Below are positions 28,881 to 38,254 of a stretch of 64,000 nucleotides of DNA, one piece after another. Location: contig NZ_JARGEM010000004.1 of assembly GCF_029211225.1 (NCBI RefSeq), positions 329,945-393,944 on the forward strand, read 5' to 3'. Origin of the DNA: Antiquaquibacter metalliresistens (GTDB lineage Bacteria > Actinomycetota > Actinomycetes > Actinomycetales > Microbacteriaceae). Numbering within the stretch: the stretch's first letter is position 1; each line of letters opens with the position of its first letter. The position numbers were made by a program, and so were the translations under genes. A model generated the notes under the pieces. That model ran no database searches. It was not told where the DNA came from and saw nothing but the letters and a program-made list of their open reading frames with translations.

Positions 28881-29966
28881 ATGCTGACCGTCGCCCTCCT
28901 GTTCGGCGGCCGGTCGTCCGAGCACACCATCAGCTGCGCCACGGCGGGCGGGGTGCTCTCGGCGATCGACCGGCAGAAGTACCGCGTCATCCCGATCGGC
29001 ATCACGACCGACGGGGCATTCACGCTGCAGCCGGACGACGCCCGCCTGTTCGCGCTGAACCCCGAGGCCATGCCGACGGTCGTCGACAACGGCAGCCGCG
29101 TGCACTTTCCCGACTCGGCGATCAGCCGCGAGTTCACGGTGACGGATGCCGCGGGCACCACCACCTCGCTCGGTGACGTCGATGTCGCCTTCCCCATCCT
29201 GCACGGGCCCTTCGGCGAAGATGGGACCATCCAGGGACTGCTCGAACTGCTCGGCGTGCCCTACGTCGGCAACGGGGTGCTCGCCTCGGCGCTGGGCATG
29301 GACAAGCACTTCACGAAGACCGCGCTCGAGGCGGCCGGTATCGCGGTGGCGCCGTGGGTGACGGTCACGCGCTCCAGCTGGGCGCACGACAACGACCTGT
29401 GGCGCGGTCGCGCCCGCGGGCTCGGCCTGCCCGTGTTCGTCAAGCCCTCGCGCGCCGGCTCGAGCGTGGGCGTCACGAAGGTCAGCGACTGGGACGAGCT
29501 CGACGCCGCGCTCGAGGTGGCGTGGGCGGAGGATACCAAGGCCCTCATCGAGCAGGCCGTCGAGGGTCGCGAGATCGAATGCGGCGTGCTCTCCGGCCGC
29601 GGCGGCGAGCGCACCCGGGTGAGCGTCGCCGGCGAGATCGTCATGCACGGGCGGGACTTCTACGACTTCGACGCCAAGTACATCGACCCCGACGCGGCCG
29701 AGCTGATCTGCCCGACCGACCTGCAGGAGGGCGAACTGCGCGAGATGCAGCGCACCGCGGCGCGGGCGTTCGAGGCGATCGGCGGCGCGGGGCTCGCCCG
29801 GGTGGACTTCTTCTTCACCGGCGCCGAGTTCGTGGTCAACGAGCTGAACACGATGCCCGGGTTCACCCCGATCTCGATGTTCCCCAAGTGCTGGGCGGCG
29901 AGCGGGCTCGACTATCCCGAACTCATCGACGAGCTCATCGAGCTCGGGCTGGAGACTAGCCGGTAA
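28881..29966 (+). CDS. ddl: D-alanine--D-alanine ligase
   Basis: 361 residues, ATG directly after the gpsA stop. It joins two D-Ala for peptidoglycan. Seen motifs: HGPFGEDGTIQG in the N-terminal domain, VKPSRAGSSVGVTKV in the ATP-grasp region, and NELNTMPGFTPISMFP at the metal/D-Ala site. The last 11 bases overlap the convergent DUF3515 gene, so neither gene has room for a separate terminator. Confidence 0.97.
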   Translation: MLTVALLFGGRSSEHTISCATAGGVLSAIDRQKYRVIPIGITTDGAFTLQPDDARLFALNPEAMPTVVDNGSRVHFPDSAISREFTVTDAAGTTTSLGDVDVAFPILHGPFGEDGTIQGLLELLGVPYVGNGVLASALGMDKHFTKTALEAAGIAVAPWVTVTRSSWAHDNDLWRGRARGLGLPVFVKPSRAGSSVGVTKVSDWDELDAALEVAWAEDTKALIEQAVEGREIECGVLSGRGGERTRVSVAGEIVMHGRDFYDFDAKYIDPDAAELICPTDLQEGELREMQRTAARAFEAIGGAGLARVDFFFTGAEFVVNELNTMPGFTPISMFPKCWAASGLDYPELIDELIELGLETSR

Positions 29967-30405
29967 CGTCTTCGATCGCCAGGCACCCGCCGACCTTCGG
30001 CAGGTACGAGACCGCGTTCGCGAGATCGGTGAGCACCACGCCGTCGGCGCGGTCGTCGATGATCACCTCGATCGCCGGCTCGCGACCGTAGGTGGTCGCG
30101 ACGAGCACGGGATCGGCGATGTCGTCGATGAGCCAGTCCACCCCGTCGAAGGTGAGGCAGCGAAGCTCCGAGGTCGGCGCCGGCGCGGGCACCCCGCAGC
30201 GCAGGATCACACCGACCGGCTCGCCCCACGCGCTCGTGCCCTGCGCGTTCGTCTCGCGCTTGCCCAGGTCGTCGACGCTGTCGGGCAGGTGCACGATCAC
30301 GTCCGCGCACGCCGGCGAGATCGCGTCGTCGGCCGGCTGCAGCGAGACGATGGGGGTGCAGCCGGCGAGCAGCAGCAGTGGCAGGAGGAGTGCGAGCCGC
30401 CTCAT
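29956..30405 (-). CDS. DUF3515 lipoprotein
   Basis: 149 residues from the start that gives a signal peptide with lipobox LAGC (Cys16). DUF3515 proteins are small actinobacterial secreted or lipid-anchored proteins commonly encoded next to ddl or thiL. Their function is unknown. Three further Cys in the mature part (PACAD, LRCGVP, LRCLTF) and a fourth (GGCLAI) could form two disulphides. The start overlaps the rraA stop by ATGA, so the two are coupled. Confidence 0.85.
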   Translation of the reverse strand: MRRLALLLPLLLLAGCTPIVSLQPADDAISPACADVIVHLPDSVDDLGKRETNAQGTSAWGEPVGVILRCGVPAPAPTSELRCLTFDGVDWLIDDIADPVLVATTYGREPAIEVIIDDRADGVVLTDLANAVSYLPKVGGCLAIEDVTG

Positions 30406-30875
30406 CGCTCGACCAGGATTCCGTCGTCGTCGGCCCACAGCATCCGGCCGGGGGTGAAGGTCACGCCGCCGAAGCTCACCGGCTCGTCGGCCGTGCCGGC
30501 GCCGGTCTTGCTGCTCTTGGCCGGGTTGGTGCCGAGCGCCTTCACGCCGAGCGGCATGCCCGCGATCGTCGCGGAGTCACGGATCGCACCGTTGATCACG
30601 ACGCCGCTCCAACCGTGATCGATGGCCGATTGCGCGATCAGGTCGCCGAGCAGCGCCGTCTCGAGCGAGCCACCGCCATCGACGACGAGCACCCCACCGT
30701 CACCCGCGGTCGCGAGCATCGACCTGACCAGGGCGTTGTCCTGAAAGCACGCGACCGTGCGAATCGCACCGGCGAAGCGGGTGACACCGCCGAAGGACCG
30801 CAACTGCAGCGAGAGCGACCGCAGTTCGTCGCCGCGCTCGTCGAACAGGTCGGCTGTCGCAATCGGCTCGCTCAT
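30402..30875 (-). CDS. rraA: RraA-family protein
   Basis: 157 residues, the family length. It has the characteristic [18 protein letters not shown] and GAIRDS motifs. In Escherichia coli RraA inhibits RNase E, while many homologues are 4-hydroxy-4-methyl-2-oxoglutarate or oxaloacetate aldolases, and the GxIRD segment is part of that active site. Which activity applies cannot be told from sequence. The ribosome site GGAAAGGGA precedes ATG. Confidence 0.88.
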   Translation of the reverse strand: MSEPIATADLFDERGDELRSLSLQLRSFGGVTRFAGAIRTVACFQDNALVRSMLATAGDGGVLVVDGGGSLETALLGDLIAQSAIDHGWSGVVINGAIRDSATIAGMPLGVKALGTNPAKSSKTGAGTADEPVSFGGVTFTPGRMLWADDDGILVER

Positions 30876-30899
30876 GCGTCCCTTTCCACAATCCGAGGC

Positions 30900-30905
30900 T
30901 AGCGT
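30900..30905 (+). promoter_or_regulatory. Leaderless -10 box of thiL
   Basis: TAGCGT followed by six bases and the GTG start. No ribosome site fits between them, so the mRNA probably starts at the GTG. Confidence 0.6.
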
Positions 30906-30911
30906 GGCCGT

Positions 30912-31871
30912 GTGAGTGAAACCCTCGGATCGCTGGGTGAGTCCGCCGTGCTCGCCCGCATCTTCCCGCGACTGCCCGCCGCGACCGCGCAACGGCTGGG
31001 TCCGGGGGATGACGCGGCCATCGTCGCGGCCCCCGACGGTCGCGTCGTCATCACCACCGACACCATGATCCACGGCCCCGACTTCCGCCTTGCCTGGTCG
31101 AGCCCGCGCGAGCTCGGCTGGAAGGCGGCCGCCACCAACCTCTCCGACATCGCCGCGATGGGTGCCGTGCCCACCGCGCTCGTGGTCGCGCTCGCCGCCC
31201 CAGCCGACACCGAGGTCGCGTTCCTGGAGGCCTTCGCCGACGGTCTGCGCGAAGCCTGCGCCGCCCTCGCACCCGGCAGCGGGGTGGTGGGCGGCGACCT
31301 CTCCGTCTCGACCGTGCTCACGATCGCCGTCACCGCGCTCGGCGACCTCGAGGGCCGCGATCCGGTGCTGCGCTCTGGTGCGCGCCCGGGGGACGTCGTC
31401 GCCGTGTCCGGGGACCTCGGGCTGGCCGGAGAGGGTCTGCGGCTGCTGTTCGAGCGGGGCACCGTCGCCGGGGTGCCGGATGCCGCGGCCATCGCGCTGC
31501 TCCGCGCCGAGCATCCCGCCGCCCTCGCCGCCCAGCTCACGCCGCGCCCGCCGATCGCGGACGGCCCGGCCGCCGCGCTCGCCGGCGCTACCGCGATGCT
31601 CGACCTCAGCGACGGGCTCGCGATCGACGCCCGCCGTCTCGCCGACGCGTCCGTCGTCGGGCTCGATCTCGACGTCGACGACCGCATGCAGCTCGTCGGC
31701 GGCGAGGACCACGCGCTGCTGGCGACGTTCCCGCCCGGCGCGGCGCTGCCGGGAGGCTTCCGCGCCGTCGGTCGTGTCATCGACGGTGCGGGGCTTCGTG
31801 TGCGCGGCGTGCCGTTCGACGAGCGTGGTGGCTGGGATCCGTACGAGAACTGGGACGGCGCGGCCGGTTAG
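30912..31871 (+). CDS. thiL: Thiamine-monophosphate kinase
   Basis: 319 residues, GTG start on a leaderless promoter. It phosphorylates thiamine phosphate to thiamine pyrophosphate with ATP. Motifs seen: GPGDDAAIV near the N-terminus, the metal-binding [11 protein letters not shown], and [14 protein letters not shown] in the C-terminal domain. The last four bases overlap the convergent M50 protease gene. Confidence 0.95.
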   Translation: MSETLGSLGESAVLARIFPRLPAATAQRLGPGDDAAIVAAPDGRVVITTDTMIHGPDFRLAWSSPRELGWKAAATNLSDIAAMGAVPTALVVALAAPADTEVAFLEAFADGLREACAALAPGSGVVGGDLSVSTVLTIAVTALGDLEGRDPVLRSGARPGDVVAVSGDLGLAGEGLRLLFERGTVAGVPDAAAIALLRAEHPAALAAQLTPRPPIADGPAAALAGATAMLDLSDGLAIDARRLADASVVGLDLDVDDRMQLVGGEDHALLATFPPGAALPGGFRAVGRVIDGAGLRVRGVPFDERGGWDPYENWDGAAG

Positions 31872-32620
31872 GGCAGCCAGAACCGGTACAGGGCGTCGCC
31901 CTGCGCGACGAGCAGTGGCGGCACGCCGAACAGCCGCAGCAACTCGAAGATCGCGCCGAAGAACGCTGTGTTGACCGCGGGGATCCACAGCAGCACGAAG
32001 AGCACGACGATGCCGTACGGCGCGACGCGGCCGGCGGTGGCCAGCCAGCGGGTCGGCAGGTACGGTGCGACGATGCCGAAGCCGTCGAGGCCCGGCACGG
32101 GCAGCAGGTTGAGCACCGTCGCCGTCACCTGCAGGAACAGCAGGTAGCCGACGGCCGCCCAGAACGCGGAGTATCCGCCGGGGTGCAGCCCGAGCGCGAG
32201 GGCGAGCACCACCGCGATCGTCAGGTTGGTGAGTGGCCCGGCCGCGGAGACCGCGGAGTTCGCGAACCGCGTGCGCAGCGCCGACCGGTCGATGAACACC
32301 GCCCCGCCGGGCAGGCCGATGCCGCCGAGCAGCACGAAGATCAACGGCAGCACGAGGCTGTAGACCACGTGCGTGTAGCGCAGCGGGTCGAGGGTGAGGT
32401 AGCCACGGTAGAGCACCGAGCGGTCACCGAACCGGAAGGCCACGAGGGCGTGGGCGAACTCGTGCAGGGCGAGCGAGACCACCCAGGCCGCGGTGACGAA
32501 CAGGAACGCCATGATCGGCGGCGGCCCCACCTCGGCGATGAGGGCCCAGCCGGTACCCGCGGTGACCGCGAGCAGGCCCAGGAAGATCCAGCTCGGCCTC
32601 CGCGACGGCTCGCCGCTCAC
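31868..32620 (-). CDS. Site-2 protease family (M50) membrane metalloprotease
   Basis: 250 residues with about six transmembrane helices. The zinc motif HEFAH (in [17 protein letters not shown]) and the distal LDG motif ([11 protein letters not shown]) are both present, so it should be active. Such proteases cut membrane proteins inside the bilayer, for example anti-sigma factors, but no PDZ domain is present and the substrate is unknown. The GTG start overlaps the rsmD stop. The frame is open through rsmD, but a fusion was rejected because rsmD occupies its own frame. Confidence 0.9.
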   Translation of the reverse strand: MSGEPSRRPSWIFLGLLAVTAGTGWALIAEVGPPPIMAFLFVTAAWVVSLALHEFAHALVAFRFGDRSVLYRGYLTLDPLRYTHVVYSLVLPLIFVLLGGIGLPGGAVFIDRSALRTRFANSAVSAAGPLTNLTIAVVLALALGLHPGGYSAFWAAVGYLLFLQVTATVLNLLPVPGLDGFGIVAPYLPTRWLATAGRVAPYGIVVLFVLLWIPAVNTAFFGAIFELLRLFGVPPLLVAQGDALYRFWLP

Positions 32621-33174
32621 GGGCGCACCGCCCAGGAGATCGCGGTGTCGCCGTAGTCCTTGCGCCGCTCGAACTCGAGTCCCTCCGGCCAGGTGGGCTC
32701 CGGGGTTCGCGCGCTGCGCTCGAGCACGACGACCGCGTCGGCGGCCAGGTGCGGCACGAGCGCCTCGAGGTTGCGCTCCAGTTCCGGGTTGCCAAGCTCG
32801 TACGGCGGGTCGAGGAACACCAGGTTCCACTCGCCGACCGCCGCGTTCAGGTAGGGCTGCACCGGCTGTCCCGCGGTCTGGATGCGCGGGGCCGCGCCCC
32901 TCGGAGCCCGCGCGGTCACGCGCGCGGCGTTCGCCTTCGCGGTGCGGATGTCGCGGTCCACCAGCACCGCGGAGGCGGCACCTCGCGAGGCGGCCTCCAG
33001 CCCGAGCGCGCCGGAGCCGGCGTAGAGGTCGAGCACGTGCATCCCATCGATCGCATCGCGCGCCTCGAGCGCGGAGAAGATCGCCTCCCGGACGCGGTCG
33101 CTGGTCGGCCTGGTGCCGGAGCCCGGCACGGCGATCGTCAGCGACCCGGCGAACCCGGCGATGATGCGAGTCAT
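32617..33174 (-). CDS. rsmD: 16S rRNA (guanine966-N2)-methyltransferase
   Basis: 185 residues. The SAM motif (VLDLYAGSGALGLEAASRG) and the catalytic FLDPPYELG (DPPY) of RsmD are intact. It methylates G966 of 16S rRNA. It starts six bases after a TAGCGT -10 box, so it is probably leaderless. It is coupled to the M50 protease gene and divergent from recG, a neighbour in many actinobacteria. Confidence 0.94.
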   Translation of the reverse strand: MTRIIAGFAGSLTIAVPGSGTRPTSDRVREAIFSALEARDAIDGMHVLDLYAGSGALGLEAASRGAASAVLVDRDIRTAKANAARVTARAPRGAAPRIQTAGQPVQPYLNAAVGEWNLVFLDPPYELGNPELERNLEALVPHLAADAVVVLERSARTPEPTWPEGLEFERRKDYGDTAISWAVRP

Positions 33175-33180
33175 GGCAGC

Positions 33181-33186
33181 ACGCTA
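33181..33186 (-). promoter_or_regulatory. Leaderless -10 box of rsmD
   Basis: On the minus strand TAGCGT is followed by GCTGCC and ATG. The box overlaps the outer arm of the inverted repeat at 33182-33248. Confidence 0.55.
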
Positions 33187-33248
33187 CCGGTGATCGAGCG
33201 GAGTCGAGATCGGCGGCGTGATCTCGACAAGCTCGATCACCGGTAGCG
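33182..33248. repeat. Nested inverted repeat between rsmD and recG
   Basis: The 17-bp arm CGCTACCGGTGATCGAG (33182-33198) is the exact reverse complement of 33232-33248. Inside it TCGAGATC (33204-33211) pairs with GATCTCGA (33220-33227). It can form a long two-part hairpin or cruciform. The composition resembles dispersed palindromic (REP/BIME-like) elements of related genomes, though no second full copy was seen here. Confidence 0.85.
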
Positions 33249-33269
33249 AGCGCGATCACCGCTCACGAG

Positions 33270-33275
33270 TAGCGT
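33270..33275 (+). promoter_or_regulatory. Leaderless -10 box of recG
   Basis: TAGCGT, six bases, then the GTG start of recG. Confidence 0.55.
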
Positions 33276-33281
33276 TGATGC

Positions 33282-35405
33282 GTGGCATCCCCCCTCGACC
33301 AGAAGCTCGCCGCAGTGCTCGGCGACCGCACCGCGGCGGCGTTCGCGCGCGGGCTGGGGCTCGCGACCGTCGGGGACCTGCTCGCGCACTACCCGCGCCG
33401 CTATGCCCGCCGTGGCGAACTGACTGCCCTCGTGCAGCTGCCGCTCGAGGAGAACGTCACGATCGTCGCCGAGGTGCTCGAGGTGCGCAATCGCCCGATG
33501 CGGGCCAAGCGCGGATCGATCCTCGAAGTGGTTATCGGCGACGGCAAGGGCACGTTGGCGCTCACGTTCTTCAACCAGGCGTGGCGGGCGAACGAACTGC
33601 GCCCCGGCGTGCGCGGCATCTTCGCGGGCAAGGTGGGCGACTACCGCGGCTCGAAGCAGCTCGCGCATCCCGACTACGAACTCTTCGATCAGGATGCCGA
33701 CCCGGCGCTCGCGAAGGCGTGGGCCGAGCTGCCCATCCCGATCTACCCGGCCACCTCGACGGTGGCCAGCTGGCAGTTGCAGAAGGCGATGGGTGTCGTG
33801 CTCGACACCCTGCCCGAGCTCGACGACCCGGTTCCGGATGCCGTACGCGCCGAACGCAAGCTCGTGCCGTACCGCAGGGCCCTCGAGCTCGTGCACCGCC
33901 CCCAGGCGGACGCGGACTGGGGCGCCGCGCGCAAGGCGCTGCGGTTTCAGGAGGCCTTTGTGCTGCAGGCGGCCCTGTTGCAGCAGCGCGCCAGGCTGCG
34001 CGAGTCCGCCGCGACCGCGCGCGAGGCGGGCAGGCTGCTCGAGGGCTTCGACGAGTCGTTGCCGTTCGAACTCACCGGCGATCAGGTGAGCGTCGGCCGG
34101 CAGATCTCCACGGACCTCGCCGCCCCGGTGCCGATGAACCGGCTGGTGCAGGGCGAGGTCGGCTCCGGCAAGACCCTCGTCGCGCTGCGGGCGATGCTCG
34201 CGGTGGCGGAGTCCGGCGGCCAGTCCGCCCTGCTCGCCCCCACGGAGGTGCTCGCCGCGCAGCACCTGCGCTCCATCGTGCGCACGCTCGGTCCCGACCT
34301 CGCGGCCCGACTGCGGCCGACGCTGCTCACCGGGCAGTTGCCGACGGCGGAGCGCAAGAAGGCGCTGCTCGCGGCGGTGACGGGTGCGGCATCCATCGTC
34401 GTCGGCACGCACGCGCTGCTCAGCGACAACGTGGGATTCTTCGACCTCGGGCTCGTCGTCGTCGACGAGCAGCACCGCTTCGGGGTGGAGCAGCGCGAGG
34501 CGCTGCGGCTGAAGGGGGCTCAGCCGCCGCACGTGCTCGTGCTGACGGCGACCCCGATCCCGCGCACGGTCGCGATGACGGTGTTCGGCGACCTCGACAT
34601 CTCCTCGATCGCGGAACTGCCGGCGGGCCGGTCGCCGATCGCGAGCCACGTGGTGCCGCTCGCCGAGAAGCCCGGCTGGGTCTCCCGGGTGTGGGAGCGG
34701 ATGGCGGAGGAGCTCGCGCAGGGCCACCAGGCCTTCGTGGTGTGCCCCGCGATCGACGCGAGCCACGTCGAGGCCGGGGACGAGGGCGGTGGTGCGGCGA
34801 ACGTCACCGAGACCCTCGAGCAGCTGCGCGCCAACCCGTTGCTGTCCTCCGCCCGCATCGAGGCGTTGCACGGCCGGATGAGCTCCGACGACAAGGATCG
34901 CGTGATGCGCGCCTTCGCGGCCGGTGAGATCGACGTGCTCGTCGCGACGACCGTGATCGAGGTGGGGGTGGACGTGCCGAACGCCTCCACGATGGTCGTG
35001 CTCGACGCGGACCGGTTCGGGGTGTCGCAGCTGCACCAGCTGCGCGGTCGGGTGGGCCGTGGCGGTGTGCCGGGCCTGTGCCTGTTCGTGACAGGGGCGG
35101 AGGAGGGCACGCTCGCGCGCGAGCGGGTGGAGGCCGTGGCATCCACCCTCGACGGCTTCGAACTGGCGAACAAAGACCTGGAGCTGCGGCAGGAGGGCGA
35201 CGTGCTCGGCAGCACGCAGTCCGGGGGGCGTTCGAGCCTGAAGCTCGTGCGCGTCGCGAAAGACGGCGAGCTGATCGCCGAGGCGCGGGAGGTCGCCGCG
35301 GGCATCCTCGACGCCGACCCGACGCTGGAACGGCACGACGCACTGCGCGACGCCCTGGCTCGGCGACTCGATGCGGAGGCCGAGGCGTTCCTGGCGAAGA
35401 ACTGA
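33282..35405 (+). CDS. recG: ATP-dependent DNA helicase RecG
   Basis: 707 residues, near the usual length. An N-terminal wedge/OB domain (about 50-160) is followed by a superfamily 2 helicase: P-loop GEVGSGKT (Lys297), a DEQH box ([10 protein letters not shown]), motif III (TATPIPRT) and the C-terminal [10 protein letters not shown] motif. It regresses stalled forks and processes recombination intermediates. Confidence 0.97.
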   Translation: MASPLDQKLAAVLGDRTAAAFARGLGLATVGDLLAHYPRRYARRGELTALVQLPLEENVTIVAEVLEVRNRPMRAKRGSILEVVIGDGKGTLALTFFNQAWRANELRPGVRGIFAGKVGDYRGSKQLAHPDYELFDQDADPALAKAWAELPIPIYPATSTVASWQLQKAMGVVLDTLPELDDPVPDAVRAERKLVPYRRALELVHRPQADADWGAARKALRFQEAFVLQAALLQQRARLRESAATAREAGRLLEGFDESLPFELTGDQVSVGRQISTDLAAPVPMNRLVQGEVGSGKTLVALRAMLAVAESGGQSALLAPTEVLAAQHLRSIVRTLGPDLAARLRPTLLTGQLPTAERKKALLAAVTGAASIVVGTHALLSDNVGFFDLGLVVVDEQHRFGVEQREALRLKGAQPPHVLVLTATPIPRTVAMTVFGDLDISSIAELPAGRSPIASHVVPLAEKPGWVSRVWERMAEELAQGHQAFVVCPAIDASHVEAGDEGGGAANVTETLEQLRANPLLSSARIEALHGRMSSDDKDRVMRAFAAGEIDVLVATTVIEVGVDVPNASTMVVLDADRFGVSQLHQLRGRVGRGGVPGLCLFVTGAEEGTLARERVEAVASTLDGFELANKDLELRQEGDVLGSTQSGGRSSLKLVRVAKDGELIAEAREVAAGILDADPTLERHDALRDALARRLDAEAEAFLAKN

Positions 35406-35427
35406 GCCGGTGGCAACCTCGGCCCGC

Positions 35428-35433
35428 TAGGCT
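35428..35433 (+). promoter_or_regulatory. Leaderless -10 box of coaD
   Basis: TAGGCT, seven bases, then ATG. No ribosome site lies between. Confidence 0.5.
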
Positions 35434-35440
35434 TTGGCCC

Positions 35441-35929
35441 ATGAGCAGGATCGCCGTCGTTCCCGGGTCGTTCGACCCCATCACTCGGGGGCACCTCGAT
35501 GTCATCGAGCGGGCCGCCGGCATCTTCGACGAGTTGCACGTGGTGGTGGTGCACAACCCCGGCAAGACCGCCCTGCTGCCGATCGCGCAGCGGGTCGCCC
35601 TCATCGAGCAGTCGCTGCGCGACGCCGAGGTCGCCGGCAACATCATCGTGACCAACTGGAGCGTCGGCCTGCTCGTCGACTACTGCACCGATGTCGGCGC
35701 GAGCATCATCGTCAAGGGCATCCGCTCGCAGATCGACGTGGCCTATGAGACGCCGATGGCCATCGTCAATCGCGACCTCGCCGGGGTGGAGACGGTCTTC
35801 ATGCTGCCCAACCCCGCGCACGCGCACGTGTCCAGCTCGCTCGTGCGGCAGGTCGCCTCGCTCGGCGGCGACGTGAGCCCCTACGTTCCGACGGCGGTCG
35901 CCGACTACCTCAACGCCCCCGTGCCCTAG
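35441..35929 (+). CDS. coaD: Pantetheine-phosphate adenylyltransferase
   Basis: 162 residues, normal length. It transfers AMP from ATP to 4'-phosphopantetheine in coenzyme A synthesis. The nucleotidyltransferase motif is in [17 protein letters not shown] (TRGH version of HxGH), and the second motif is in SSSLVRQVA. The start was set at ATG 35441; a longer upstream frame within recG is a shadow. Its last bases overlap the stop of the convergent TetR gene. Confidence 0.97.
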   Translation: MSRIAVVPGSFDPITRGHLDVIERAAGIFDELHVVVVHNPGKTALLPIAQRVALIEQSLRDAEVAGNIIVTNWSVGLLVDYCTDVGASIIVKGIRSQIDVAYETPMAIVNRDLAGVETVFMLPNPAHAHVSSSLVRQVASLGGDVSPYVPTAVADYLNAPVP

Positions 35930-36492
35930 AGCCCGCTGACCAGACGGGCGGTCGACACGAAGGTCGGCCGGATGCTCGCCGCGCCGTCGAGGTAGCCTCC
36001 GACCATCGCGGCATCCCGCAGCAGCACCAGCGCCGCGGCGCGCTCTGCAGGGCGGTCGAGGCCGGCGGCGGTGATCACCGTTTCGAGCGTGCCCCGGAAC
36101 CACGCGCGGTGCGCGGCGACGGTCTGACGCACGCTGCTGGCCGGGTCGGGGTACTCCGCGGCGGCGTTGATGAAGGGGCAGCCGCGGGTGTGCCTGAGTG
36201 TCACGTCGTCGGCGATCGCCTCGATCACCATCGCGATGAGCTCGCGCGGCGTGGCGTCGGTGGCGGCCGCCGCAGCGAACGCGTGCTTGAGCGCGGCATC
36301 CTCCGACTCGAGATAGGCCTCGACGAGGTGCTCCTTGCTGGGGAAGTGGCGATAGAAGGTCGCGCGCGTGACGCCGGCCTCGGCGACGAGACGGTCGACG
36401 CCGACCGAGTGGATGCCCTCGCGGTAGAAGAGTTCGCTCGCCGTGCGCAGCAGGCGCTCTCGTGGTTCGGAGACGCGCTGGATGGTGCTCAT
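35926..36492 (-). CDS. TetR-family transcriptional repressor
   Basis: 188 residues. The N-terminal helix-turn-helix (about 10-55) includes [20 protein letters not shown], a classical TetR recognition region. The C-terminal part should bind a ligand. The gene is divergent from an alpha/beta hydrolase gene, and two copies of the palindrome AGAAnGATCnTTCT lie between them, so it very likely represses both genes. The inducer is probably a substrate or product of the hydrolase (inference). Confidence 0.92.
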   Translation of the reverse strand: MSTIQRVSEPRERLLRTASELFYREGIHSVGVDRLVAEAGVTRATFYRHFPSKEHLVEAYLESEDAALKHAFAAAAATDATPRELIAMVIEAIADDVTLRHTRGCPFINAAAEYPDPASSVRQTVAAHRAWFRGTLETVITAAGLDRPAERAAALVLLRDAAMVGGYLDGAASIRPTFVSTARLVSGL

Positions 36493-36503
36493 TCTTCGAT
36501 GAT

Positions 36504-36517
36504 AGAACGATCTTTCT
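36504..36517. promoter_or_regulatory. TetR operator site 1
   Basis: AGAACGATCTTTCT matches the palindrome AGAAnGATCnTTCT. It lies 12 bases upstream of the TetR start codon and just upstream of the hydrolase -35 box. Confidence 0.7.
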
Positions 36518-36525
36518 CTTCGTGC

Positions 36526-36555
36526 TTGACAGGCCCGGGTCGGCGTCGCTACATT
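36526..36555 (+). promoter_or_regulatory. Strong promoter of the hydrolase gene
   Basis: TTGACA (36526-36531), an 18-base spacer and TACATT (36550-36555). It is the best -35/-10 pair I found in the window and is flanked by the two operator sites. Confidence 0.75.
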
Positions 36556-36567
36556 CAGCAGCAAGAA

Positions 36568-36581
36568 AGAACGATCATTCT
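36568..36581. promoter_or_regulatory. TetR operator site 2
   Basis: AGAACGATCATTCT, a second copy of AGAAnGATCnTTCT. It covers the early transcribed region, ending 19 bases before the hydrolase ATG, a position that would block the polymerase. Confidence 0.7.
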
Positions 36582-36600
36582 GCCAACCGAGGGAGCAATC

Positions 36601-37431
36601 ATGACCACCACCACTCCGACGACGATCGTGCTCATCCACGGACTCTGGATGACGCCGAAGAGCTGGGACACCTGGGCGGAGCGCTTCCGCGCCGCAGGCC
36701 ACGACGTGATCGTGCCCGGTTGGCCCGGCATCGACGATCGCTCCGTCGTGGACGTCCGTAGCAACCCGCAACCGCTCAAGGGCATCGGCCTCAAGCAGAT
36801 CGCCGACCACTACGAGGGCATCATCCGCGCGCTTCCGGGGTTCTCGGCGGGACGGAAGCCGATCATCATGGGCCACTCGTTCGGCGGCCTGCTCACGCAG
36901 ATGCTCGCCGACCGCGGCCTCGGCTCTGCGTACGTCGGGGTCACTCCCGGGCAGCCGGCAGGCATCACCACGCTGCCGCTGTCGACCGTTCGCACGGCGT
37001 TTCCGATCCTGCGCAATCCCTTCAACCGCAATGGCGCCTCGCCGATCACGAAGGCGCACTTCCACTTCACCTTCGGCAACGACCTCTCGCGGGCCGAGTC
37101 GGACCGGCTGTGGGAGGAGTTCGCGGTGAACTCGTACAACCGGGTGTTCTTCGAGGGCGTCGCGGGCGCGTTCAACGAGAAGGGCGGCGTGAGCCACGTG
37201 GACTACGGTCGCACCGACCGCGCGCCGCTGCTGATCATCACCGGCGAGATCGACCACGTGGTGCCGCCGGCCATCGGCAAGGCGATCCTCGCGAAGTACG
37301 CCAAGTCGGGCAGCCCGGCCGTGGTCGAGCACCGGGAGTTCCCCGGCCGCACGCACCGCATCGTTAGCCAGGAGGGCTGGGAGGAGGTCGCCGACTCCGC
37401 ACTCGACTGGGCGCTGACGCACGCCGGATGA
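36601..37431 (+). CDS. Alpha/beta hydrolase
   Basis: 276 residues. The oxyanion region VLIHGLWMTPKSW, the nucleophile elbow GHSFGG (Ser93), the acid in ITGEIDHVVPP and a late His (GRTHRI) complete the catalytic set. No signal peptide is present, so it is cytoplasmic. The controlling TetR gene, the strong promoter and a dedicated terminator make this a self-contained inducible unit. The substrate cannot be named from sequence. Confidence 0.9.
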   Translation: MTTTTPTTIVLIHGLWMTPKSWDTWAERFRAAGHDVIVPGWPGIDDRSVVDVRSNPQPLKGIGLKQIADHYEGIIRALPGFSAGRKPIIMGHSFGGLLTQMLADRGLGSAYVGVTPGQPAGITTLPLSTVRTAFPILRNPFNRNGASPITKAHFHFTFGNDLSRAESDRLWEEFAVNSYNRVFFEGVAGAFNEKGGVSHVDYGRTDRAPLLIITGEIDHVVPPAIGKAILAKYAKSGSPAVVEHREFPGRTHRIVSQEGWEEVADSALDWALTHAG

Positions 37432-37433
37432 TC

Positions 37434-37486
37434 GCACGCCGCACCCGTCCCCCTCCCGCGAACGGGGGAGACGGGTCGCGGCGTGC
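37434..37486 (+). terminator. Long GC-rich terminator hairpin
   Basis: GCACGCCGC (37434-37442) pairs with 37478-37486, and further inward ACCCGTC pairs with GACGGGT and a C-run with a G-run. It starts right after the hydrolase stop codon. Confidence 0.75.
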
Positions 37487-37566
37487 CACCCGCTACTGTG
37501 GCGTGAAGAGTATGCGGAGCCGCGGACTGGTTCCCGACTCCGCGCCATCGCAGCGGAGGGGGCCCA

Positions 37567-38190
37567 GTGGACGCACCGCCGCCCCCGCCCGCGTTCCCCG
37601 AGGGGTGGTCCGGTCCCGCGATGGCGATCCAGGCCGTGCGGCAGATTCCGCGGCCGATCCTCGTGTCGCTCGTACCATCCGGTCTGCCGCCGATCGTCAT
37701 CGACCTGCGTTACCTGACCTACGACTGGGATGTGCCCCTCGCCTCGTTCCCGGCCGACCCTGGCGTCGTGCAGGTCGGCACGCACTTCCTCGATGAGGAT
37801 CCGCGCGAGCTCTCCGCGCGGGCCACCGGCGTCGACCCGCTGCTGTGGTTGATCGGGCTGCACGCGTTCTCGGGGCAGCGGGCATCCTGGTTGCGGCCCG
37901 GCGACCGGTTCAAGCTGCGGTGGTGGCCTGACCTCGACGTCATGCCGCACACCCCCGAGCAGGCGCGAGTGGTCAAGACGCTCGCCGGCGGACTCATGAC
38001 GGTCGAGAAGCTGGCGCAGAAGGCGAGAGTGGATGAGCCGCTCGCCCAGGCGGTCGTCAACGCGCTGAGCCTGATGGCGGCCCTGCGTCGCGTCGAGGGG
38101 CCGGGAGCGGCTCCCGCGCTGCCGCCGATGTCCGCCGACTTCCAGCCGATCGTGAAGGTCGGCCGTCACAGCACCCGTCGCGGGGGCTAG
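37567..38190 (+). CDS. Conserved-looking hypothetical protein
   Basis: 207 residues from GTG with a G-rich ribosome site (GGAGGGGG) about five bases upstream, and a -10 box TACTGT at 37494-37499. I do not recognise the family. A Pro-rich N-terminus is followed by an alpha/beta region with many Trp and aromatic residues ([28 protein letters not shown]). The C-terminal segment about 140-175 ([19 protein letters not shown]) could be a helix-turn-helix. No signal peptide or membrane helix is visible. G/C-ending codon use like its neighbours supports it as real. Confidence 0.7.
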   Translation: MDAPPPPPAFPEGWSGPAMAIQAVRQIPRPILVSLVPSGLPPIVIDLRYLTYDWDVPLASFPADPGVVQVGTHFLDEDPRELSARATGVDPLLWLIGLHAFSGQRASWLRPGDRFKLRWWPDLDVMPHTPEQARVVKTLAGGLMTVEKLAQKARVDEPLAQAVVNALSLMAALRRVEGPGAAPALPPMSADFQPIVKVGRHSTRRGG

Positions 38191-38254
38191 CGAGGGCGGG
38201 CGATCGAGCCGAGACCGGTCCGATGGTCGAACGAAGCCCGGAGCAAGCGCCAGA

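Noticed and set aside
30402-31988. Long minus-strand frame joining rraA to an upstream segment
   Set aside because: The extension is antisense to thiL. The ATG at 30875 has a good ribosome site.
31868-33259. Apparent fusion of the M50 protease with an N-terminal extension
   Set aside because: The extension is an off-frame reading of rsmD. The GTG at 32620 overlapping the rsmD stop is the real start.
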